Positions 36,459-42,500 of a DNA stretch of 42,500 bases are shown here, piece after piece (within the stretch, counting starts at the first letter, position 1; every line of letters begins with the position of its first letter). A program made the translations under genes and the position numbers. Source of the DNA: Symbiodinium natans (taxonomy: Eukaryota; Sar; Dinophyceae; Suessiales; Symbiodiniaceae). The stretch spans positions 487,522-530,021 of the forward strand of contig CAJNDS010002201.1 in the NCBI GenBank assembly GCA_905221605.1, written 5' to 3'. The notes below the pieces were generated by a model, which was not told the DNA's origin, did not search any database, and saw only the letters and a list, made by a program, of their open reading frames with translations.

Positions 36459-38414
36459 TTAGAAGGGCAGAGACTTGCCTGTGTGCCGATCAATGACAGT
36501 GCTGATGTGGGACAGGTCAATGGGTCCACGCGTCAGCAGTACTCCATTCTTCGCCCGACGCACTCTGTGTCCACTGTCGATCAAAGACGGCAGGTGGATC
36601 CAGATCTCCACTGAAGAGTCCTCCCTGAATCCTGCAGTTTTGGTTGGTGACAAAGACATATGTATGTCACGTCTTTGCATTCTGCGCAGCTGAGATGAGC
36701 GAATCTGCTGCCAGGCCCGCCAGCTCGTCCCGTGGACACCCCACTCCGGTGTTGTGGAGGAGGTCAGAACCTCATGCAATTGATCGTCGTCCAGTGGAAT
36801 GTCATGACCATGACCCTGTAAGGCTCTGATGTAGATTTCACCGTCTTCCTCTGAGGTCATCTGCTCCATGCGGACCTTCTGTGAGGTTTCCAGTACTCGC
36901 TGTACTTCATGAACCGTCACTTCAGCCCGCCAAAATTGCCTGGAATTAAGAAGGCTTTTCAAATTGGCATAGCCAGCAGCGTCTAGCGAAATGCCATACT
37001 TCACTGGGTCATGTCTGAGAGCCTGTGTGAGGAGCTTGCCTATCATCACTCGTCTGGTTTCGTGAGCGCCCCGTCCAGAAAGCCGATCAAGAGTACCATC
37101 CAGATCTGCTAAACTTGGTGTGTGCTGAGTTGTTGGCTGCCAGGCATGCTCTCTTCTGCTTCCCTCTTGCTGCTGTGGGACTTCCTGATGAAATGGATCC
37201 TGTGGATCTGTGCCTGCGGCAGCAGCGGCTGGTGACCAAACCCCCCAGGATTCATCACTATCATCTTCGGGCTGATGCAAGGGGGTCGGCAGAGCACTGT
37301 GGTCAGAGTCCATTGCCTTGTTTACTCTCCAAGGAGGAGCCGCGAGCTGCCAGGTGGAGTTATCATCATCTTGAGAGACAGCTGACTCCTTGGCAGATTG
37401 GGAGGAGGATCTTGGTGGATTTCTGTATGAACTCGGCTCCTCCGGTCTTTCCCTCGCTATGCGTTGAACTGGGGCAGCTTCCGCAAGGGGGTTCCAGCCA
37501 GTCTGCACATAGGTCCCCAAAGGCAGTGAGTCTGTGATGTGAAGCAGCAGCGCCTCGAGCTGGACGTAGTCTTCCCTGAGAATGTACTGATCCGTTGCTT
37601 TGGAGCCACGGAGAGATCCTGCAGCCTGGTCGAACGACACTGCTAATTTGGCCGCAACTGCTCGTAGAGATTTGTTGCCTTCCTTCAAGATGGGAAACCA
37701 TACATGCGTCACATATGACTCCGCCTTGCGCTCATGCTTGCCGGAATGGATGTAGACTCCTGGGTAGCCCTCGAAATATTGTTCTCCTTGAGAGGAATCC
37801 TGGGACGGTTGCAACTTTCCTAAATACAGGATCGAGTAGAGCGATTCCAATTTGGTCCCATGATAGCCCACTCTGTCATCCGTGCCGGTGCGTCTCTGAA
37901 CAACATCTCTTAGGGGAAAGCGCACCCAGTCTTCCTGCATGACAGGATCTCCCAACTTTGCAGTCAAATCGGAGTTGCTCGGACCTTTACGCGTTCTCAG
38001 AAATGACCGGATAAATATTTTGGCCTCCTCCATGACATCCTTAGTCGGATCCAGTTGTTCACGCTCCTTGTGACGCTTGGTCCATGCATAGCGGCTCTGG
38101 ACATGAGTGCTGGTGTTCCAGTCTGATGCCTGCCCACTGGCCCTCCGATCAAAATCAGGAACCAGAAAGGAAATGGATTCAGCTTGTTCTAGAGTTCTTT
38201 CGGAGGAAACCTCCGCGGAGGAAGCCTCCGCTCTCGGCAGGAAAGTGACAGGCTGTGAGGACGGAGCTGCCTTGGCCTTCTTGCCTCCTCTGTTGTGATT
38301 CGGCTTACGCCGGGCCTGGCGCTGTGCGTCCCGCCAGCTCAGTGGTTCCTTGCCTTGTTGCTCTCGCCTTCTATTTAAAGCCTCAAACTCATCATTCGTC
38401 AAATCACGCTCCAT
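36459..38414 (-). CDS. ART-like domain plus KptA/Tpt1 RNA 2'-phosphotransferase domain (651 residues)
   Basis: Complete ATG-to-stop frame. The N-terminus is basic (QRQARRKPNHNRGGKKAKA). Residues 183-240 carry YHGTKLESLYSILYLGKL, then GYPGVYIH and a Lys/Glu-rich helix, as in ADP-ribosyltransferase-fold domains where an H-G-T strand binds NAD. Residues 250-440 include a Pro/Ser/Gln-rich linker. The C-terminal 200 residues match KptA/Tpt1: LTQALRHDPVKYG with Arg 467-His 468, IYIRALQGHGHD with Arg 530, WGVHGTSW with His 561, and RRDIHMSLSP with Arg 582 and His 585. All four catalytic Arg/His positions of the family seem present. Tpt1 enzymes move an internal RNA 2'-phosphate, left by tRNA ligase, to NAD. 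Hairpin B6 is read in frame as EASSAEVSS (63-71). Confidence 0.82.
   Translation of the reverse strand: MERDLTNDEFEALNRRREQQGKEPLSWRDAQRQARRKPNHNRGGKKAKAAPSSQPVTFLPRAEASSAEVSSERTLEQAESISFLVPDFDRRASGQASDWNTSTHVQSRYAWTKRHKEREQLDPTKDVMEEAKIFIRSFLRTRKGPSNSDLTAKLGDPVMQEDWVRFPLRDVVQRRTGTDDRVGYHGTKLESLYSILYLGKLQPSQDSSQGEQYFEGYPGVYIHSGKHERKAESYVTHVWFPILKEGNKSLRAVAAKLAVSFDQAAGSLRGSKATDQYILREDYVQLEALLLHITDSLPLGTYVQTGWNPLAEAAPVQRIARERPEEPSSYRNPPRSSSQSAKESAVSQDDDNSTWQLAAPPWRVNKAMDSDHSALPTPLHQPEDDSDESWGVWSPAAAAAGTDPQDPFHQEVPQQQEGSRREHAWQPTTQHTPSLADLDGTLDRLSGRGAHETRRVMIGKLLTQALRHDPVKYGISLDAAGYANLKSLLNSRQFWRAEVTVHEVQRVLETSQKVRMEQMTSEEDGEIYIRALQGHGHDIPLDDDQLHEVLTSSTTPEWGVHGTSWRAWQQIRSSQLRRMQRRDIHMSLSPTKTAGFREDSSVEIWIHLPSLIDSGHRVRRAKNGVLLTRGPIDLSHISTVIDRHTGKSLPF
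38202..38229 (-). repeat. Hairpin element B6 (double) inside the KptA ORF
   Basis: GGAGGAAACCTCC, a GC spacer, then GGAGGAAGCCTCC. Encodes EASSAEVSS in the disordered N-terminal region of the host protein. Confidence 0.92.
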
Positions 38415-38814
38415 TCTGAGGGCCTGATCCTATTGGCTTGAGAGAAGCTTCGGCATTGCAATGGGCCAATGAGCGAACTTCAACCAAGCAGCTGGTGGGT
38501 GTCCCTACAGAGGAGAAAGCTATTCACAAATCCTCCAACCTGAAAGAGAACCCGGACAGGGGAGTAATCCTAAGAAGGATGGAGTGGTTGCTGCTCAGAG
38601 GGTGAGTGATTGCACTTGCTGTAATTCTGACACGCGTAGGCCGCCGACCGTAGCATGGAGGAAGCCTCCGGAGGAAGCCTCCCGAGCTATGCAATGCGAG
38701 TGCGCGCATACAGGCTGGGCTATGATGCAGTGATAGCAGAGGCTTTTGACTCCCTGGTGCTGAAGACATCTCACACGAGGACTGATTAATACTGACCATC
38801 TAGGAAGCTATGTA
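38415..38814. other. Spacer between coiled-coil and KptA genes
   Basis: About 400 bp with no recognisable gene. Hairpin B7 is at 38657-38682. Confidence 0.4.
38657..38682 (-). repeat. Hairpin element B7 (double)
   Basis: GGAGGAAGCCTCC is repeated twice without spacer. An outer TAGC and GCTA pair is possible at a short offset. Confidence 0.93.
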
Positions 38815-39216
38815 CTAGTACGGATTCTGAGCAGGCCGCCGTTGTGCTCTTGGCCTCACACTGCTCGACGATGGTCCTGGTAGCATGACTCTGATGCCTT
38901 GGTAATGAAGAGTCCAGGTCAAGTAGTCCATCCGTTCAGAGAGAGCTTGGGTGTCGGACAGACGATAGAGACGCTCGATGTGAGCTCCATAGATCTGTGC
39001 ACTCTGAGCGAGCTGAGTCACCTCTGCGCTCAGTTGCCGGACTTGCCCATGTAGTCTGACCTGATCCCGTTGCATTTCCTCGATGAGGTGAGCTTGAGCA
39101 TCTATAAGCTTCTGGGCTTTGTTTAGCGCAGTATCCAGCTCCCAAAGTGCCACTCGATCAGCCTCCGTAAAGATCCAGCCCTCTCTGGCATACATGCGTT
39201 CAGCTCGGTATGACAT
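38815..39216 (-). CDS. Coiled-coil protein of unit B (133 residues)
   Basis: Complete ATG-to-stop frame. Residues 20-90 form a long amphipathic helix with heptad-like Leu/Ile/Val spacing (LDTALNKAQKLIDAQAHLIE, then QVRLHGQVRQLSAEVTQLAQ). This suggests a coiled coil that multimerises. A Ser/Arg-rich tail (GPSSSSVRPRAQRRP) follows. Small coiled-coil proteins serve as RNA-binding chaperones (ORF1-type) in several non-LTR elements, but here it lies downstream of the polyprotein, so that role is only a guess. Confidence 0.6.
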   Translation of the reverse strand: MSYRAERMYAREGWIFTEADRVALWELDTALNKAQKLIDAQAHLIEEMQRDQVRLHGQVRQLSAEVTQLAQSAQIYGAHIERLYRLSDTQALSERMDYLTWTLHYQGIRVMLPGPSSSSVRPRAQRRPAQNPY

Positions 39217-39402
39217 TGGCTCTCTACTAGCCAGCTATGGGATTGATTGCGCGAGCAAGAAAAGCTGCTGTGATAGGAGAGATACAGATGTTGCTGGGAG
39301 AGGAAGGCAAGCTGAGAGACAATTCGGCGCTTATTGAAGGCAATGCAGAATTTTTTTGCCTCTATGTGAAAGGATCTTCTCAAGCTGAAGGTGCTCTATG
39401 AG
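39217..39402. other. Spacer between alpha and coiled-coil genes
   Basis: About 185 bp without hairpin element or recognisable gene. Confidence 0.4.
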
Positions 39403-40239
39403 CTAGCTGCTGCCGGATGCCTGCTTTGCAAGCGACTTAGCTGTTGGACTACGCTGAACGCTCCCTGGCCTTAGTGAGCCTTCAATGGCTGCCCAGACTG
39501 CATTGTCCGTGAGTCCGGACAGGGCTTGATGGAACTTACCTTTGAGATGTTGGAGTTGGACCTGGATGTGAACTCGAACTGGGCCACCTGTCATCTTCTC
39601 GACGATCGGACGTGATGGCATGAGCCTGGAGATCAACTGTGGGTGCTGCGCAAGCTCCTCCAAGCACGTTTTGAGCAGTTGAACGACGTCTTCTGCGGGG
39701 ACTGCCCTTCGAGCAGTGTCATGCACTGTCTTGTCTTGCTCACTGCTCCACTGCTGGTAGACAAAGGCTGGAGCTTCAGTGTCCTTCACACGTACCACCC
39801 AACCCTCTTTCTCCGCATCCGCTAGCACGTCTTCTTTAGTCTGAATCTGCTCTACTCTTTCTAAGGTCTGCTCCAAGACCAATCTCATGGCTCGAGTTCT
39901 GAATGGAGTAGACAACTTCGAAGCGTCTTTGGACTTCTCCGCATAGATGTTCGGTAGAATGGACAGCTCACCGGTGGTCAGGTACATGACCCAGCTCAGT
40001 TCCTGCTGAAGTGTATTCAGCGAGTCCTCATGGTTGATGGACAGCCTGGTTAGGGACTGTAGGACTTTCTCATTTGAAGCGCCCCGGCCAGTGCCCCGAC
40101 CCCTTCCTTTGGCTTTCTGCTTTGGCAGGTTCTTCGGTTCAGCCTGTCTGATCTTCTTGGTTGGAGAATCATCTTCATCTGGCTCATCCGCACGCTTGGA
40201 TTTGGAGGGTGCTGACGATTGTGCAAAGGCCTGCCTCAT
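39403..40239 (-). CDS. Accessory protein alpha of unit B (278 residues, intact)
   Basis: Complete ATG-to-stop frame starting 16 bp after the stop of the USP domain, the tightest junction in the unit. The N-terminal 60 residues are charged, with a DEPDEDDSPTKKIR block and a Gly/Arg segment (KGRGRGTGRGA) that suggests RNA binding. The folded part has RLSINHEDSLNTLQQELSWV, LPNIYAEKSKDASKLSTPFR, APAFVYQQWSSEQDKTV, LMPSRPIVEKMTGGPV and a final SLRPGSVQRSP. Each block has a counterpart in the same order in the unit A protein at 27026-28128, including HED, W, PSRP and the terminal QRSP or RRSP. Function is unknown. It is intact here and broken in A, so it is the better guide to the family. Confidence 0.7.
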   Translation of the reverse strand: MRQAFAQSSAPSKSKRADEPDEDDSPTKKIRQAEPKNLPKQKAKGRGRGTGRGASNEKVLQSLTRLSINHEDSLNTLQQELSWVMYLTTGELSILPNIYAEKSKDASKLSTPFRTRAMRLVLEQTLERVEQIQTKEDVLADAEKEGWVVRVKDTEAPAFVYQQWSSEQDKTVHDTARRAVPAEDVVQLLKTCLEELAQHPQLISRLMPSRPIVEKMTGGPVRVHIQVQLQHLKGKFHQALSGLTDNAVWAAIEGSLRPGSVQRSPTAKSLAKQASGSS

Positions 40240-40255
40240 GGCTACCTAGCTGAAT

Positions 40256-42500
40256 CTATACTCTTACATAGAAGGCCAAGTAAGAACCTCGACATATTTG
40301 ATCCGAGAGGAGCGTGGTGCGTCTTGGCGATTCACTATCATCAGCTAGGTACGCTACGCTCTCTCTCCAAAATCCCGCTCTGTAATGTCCAGAGTTCCAA
40401 TCTTCACCAATATGAATGATAAATGCATAGAGGCTAAAGGACACTGCTTCTGTTGAGGTTCCGTTATCTAGAAACATTGGCATCTCAAGAACTGTGTCCA
40501 GCGCTTGTGGGCGGGAAGTTTTGATTTGCTGATCAAATCTTCGAATTTGTAAGCAAATCAGTCTTGTATCTGGAAGCAAGGCAAACACACTACCCCTGTT
40601 CGTCCATTGTGTTACTGATTGCTGAAGAGTCGAGAGTCCATCCGGCGGCTCGGGTAGATACAGAATCAAGCCACCTTTTTCCTCAACACTTATGCGTTCC
40701 TCCGGTGCTGTGATATGAACTCGCGCCTCCCATTTATCTGATGAAAGATCCGGGATCCGCTGAGAGATATGCAACAGAAATTGAGATGCATCCTCCTGCC
40801 TTGGTCGTAATCGCCATCCTGCTAGCAGCGGACGAAGATGTCGCAACCTCCGAACATCCGCATGAGAGGATCTGCCATTCAGGGAACCTATTTCCGTTAG
40901 GATGGAATTTAAGAGAGAGAAGGATATGAACGACCGTGTGTGCATAGCACAGTTGATGCGGATTATGATAAGCTAGACGCCAGGCAGCGTCTTGCATGGA
41001 AGCTGTGGGAGGTACAGTGGTTGAACGACCCGAGACGCGTGCAGTGTATGTCAGCAAAGTAGCTCGGCTGCTGGAGGAAGCCTCCTGGGAGGAAGCCTCC
41101 CTGCCGCTCACCTGGCCAATTGGAGGATCCGCACTAAAGAGATCTGGCAGTTCCATAGGATTGGCACAAGCTGCACTCATGGCGTATGTCTGAAGCAGAA
41201 CCACACATTGCTCTGCATGGCGAACTGGAGCATCTACCACAATGCGACAGTACCTACATTCTTCTTTTTTGTGCAGGAGGCGCTTATGTGTTCGCATGTT
41301 GGCAAGAATGGATGCCGAGGATTGTGCCCAGAAAGCAGGATGAGCTTTCTGAATGTGCTGTTTCACTCCTTTGTGGCCAACAATGTATTGCCCACAGAGA
41401 CTGCAGTTCGTTAATAGATGCTGAGTGACATGTCTCTTTTTTAGTAGAAGATCAGGATCCTTCTTAAGTTGTTCCTGCACGCTAGACTGATAGATCATTG
41501 CTATGCTTTCTGAGCTTGTACAGGATTTGGCTCGTTCTTTCAGCTCGTGCAGCTGAGGGCAAATGCCTGACTCCACATGTCTGCGAAGTTGATGCATTGT
41601 GCGCAACTGCCTGTTGCATGCCGCACATTGCGGAAGTCCTTTGCAGCTATGCACAGTGACCTGAAATTTTGGGCCTAGCTGATTCGCACGCTGTCCTCCA
41701 TGCTTCACCAGAGTATGCTGCTGAAGACCCTTAGCGCTGGAGAATTGCCGATCGCACAGAGAGCACGGTACCGCCTGATCTGCCTCAGTCAAGTCTAAAA
41801 TGCATGCTCTGAAGCTCCAGTTGCAGCGCAACAATCCTACCTCTAAGTCCCAGATGCCACTGTATGTTCTGATCCGGGTTGGACTTCTGACAGGCATCTA
41901 GTGCGTCTTGATAGTTTTTCATCTGACTGATCAAAACTGCTTGAGGAGACTGAACCTTGTATTGCTCGAACAGAGTCTTCGTGTCAATATGGCTGTAGTG
42001 CTGATGTTGCTTAAAGATGGATCTTAGCATCCTAGAGTATTTACTCTGAAGCTTCTGAAGACCTGATGAGGTGACGCCAGTGGCCACAAGCCCATGCAAG
42101 AGTGAGGATTCCACATAGACCCTCCAGATCTCCAACTTCTTTGAAGCCTCCAAGGCCTTAGTGGAGCACAGGATGTGTCGAAGTAGCTCAAACTTGCCTT
42201 GAGCTTGGGCGATCCTATAGTCAACAGTCTGGTCTTTGTAGGATCCATAGCTGAGCTGCACCCCTAGATATGTCAGTTTGTGATGAATCGGAATCTTATG
42301 TCCTGAGGGAAGGACGATGTGCAACTGCTTCTCTTTGCGCATCGTGTGCTTCTTGCGAAAGATGGACTGCTGAGTGCCCTGAACCATTAGCAAGGCTTTG
42401 GACTTCGCTGGATTGACCTCCAGCCCCACGTCCTCAAGAGACTGAAAGAGAGCCTCTATTCTGAGCAGGACTTTCTGAAGTTCAGGAAAGCTCGAGAAGG
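40256..42500 (-). pseudogene. Unit B LINE polyprotein, 3' part: RT end, four zinc fingers, USP peptidase; two frame changes
   Basis: It is cut by the window edge. The frame is open from 42500 and shows RT motif D (GLEVNPAKSKALLMV), motif E (LTYLGV) and the RT thumb, ending at 41785. Near 41800 it changes frame into a 387-codon frame with four zinc fingers: CSLCDRQFSSAKGLQQH, CAACNRQLRTMHQLRRH, CSLCGQYIVGHKGVKQH and CRYCRIVVDAPVRHAEQC. These match the four fingers of unit A in order and type. The peptidase then begins NPHQLCYAHTVVHILLSL, changes frame near 40900-40940, and continues with EDASQFLLHI, LICLQIRRF, GHYRAGFW and a terminal SYLAFYVRV, all USP (C19) landmarks. Catalytic Cys and His are both present. 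The two breaks suggest decay or assembly indels. Hairpin B8 is read in frame between finger 4 and the peptidase (EASSQEASS). Confidence 0.8.
41073..41100 (-). repeat. Hairpin element B8 (double) inside the unit B polyprotein
   Basis: GGAGGAAGCCTCC, a TG spacer, then GGAGGAAGCCTCC. Outer CGGC and GCCG can pair. Encodes EASSQEASS in the linker before the peptidase. Confidence 0.92.

Noticed and set aside
36745-36775. Additional B-type hairpin (GAGGTCAGAACCTC)
   Set aside because: It lies in the conserved KptA domain and lacks the GGAGGAARCCTCC core, so likely chance.
1-42500. Dinoflagellate spliced-leader gene or relic
   Set aside because: I looked for CCGTAGCCATTTTGGCTCAAG and its complement and saw no convincing match.

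Overview
The window looks like nuclear DNA of a dinoflagellate, most likely close to Symbiodiniaceae. The support is plant/dinoflagellate-type telomeric heptamers (CCCTAAA/TTTAGGG) scattered through it, long same-strand gene runs, a non-LTR (LINE) polyprotein of EN-RT-zinc finger-ubiquitin peptidase layout, and domains (ART-like, KptA/Tpt1, dual-specificity phosphatase, degenerate kinase-like, Stc1-like zinc ribbon) that I associate with dinoflagellate genomes. No database search was possible, so the taxon is inference.

Layout. Positions 1-12.7 kb are almost gene-free: interstitial telomere-like arrays in both orientations, hairpins, a 9-bp satellite (1603-2020), a 39-bp minisatellite (about 8.33-8.75 kb) and a possible methyltransferase relic (about 11.0-11.15 kb). 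At 12.8-13.18 kb is a plus-strand Stc1-like zinc-ribbon gene broken by a 14-bp tandem duplication. It runs into a G-rich minisatellite block (13.18-14.6 kb) that contains a 31-G run and a 40-bp inverted repeat. A CAA/CAG tract lies at 15.06-15.12 kb.

From 15.4 kb to the right edge every supported gene is on the minus strand, in two parallel units. Unit A (about 33.7 down to 15.4 kb) reads EN-RT-4 zinc fingers-USP polyprotein, a basic helical accessory protein ('alpha'), two small or uncertain ORFs, a 497-codon kinase-like ORF, a phosphatase, a Pro/Ser-rich ORF, then four paralogous helical proteins (P4, P3, P2, P1). Unit B (beyond 42.5 down to about 34.2 kb) reads RT-4 zinc fingers-USP polyprotein, the homologous alpha protein, a coiled-coil protein, a protein with an ART-like domain plus a KptA/Tpt1 RNA 2'-phosphotransferase domain, and a 184-residue helical protein. 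Many of these genes carry frame changes; a few (P2 and most accessory ORFs of B) are intact.

The most unusual feature is a set of short hairpin elements. Unit A has 23 copies of a 16-18 bp core (AGGAGGNGACCTCACTC on the plus strand), all in one orientation. Most are enclosed by short inverted repeats whose sequence differs from copy to copy while complementarity is kept. They lie 2-47 nt upstream of seven start codons, at gene ends, and in frame inside protein linkers; their TGA serves as stop codon for two genes. Unit B has its own family, GGAGGAARCCTCC, usually as tandem double hairpins in equivalent positions. The families do not mix: the last A copy is at 33.06 kb and the first B copy at 34.24 kb. 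This looks like an unnamed palindromic-element system tied to large multi-gene LINE-like units.
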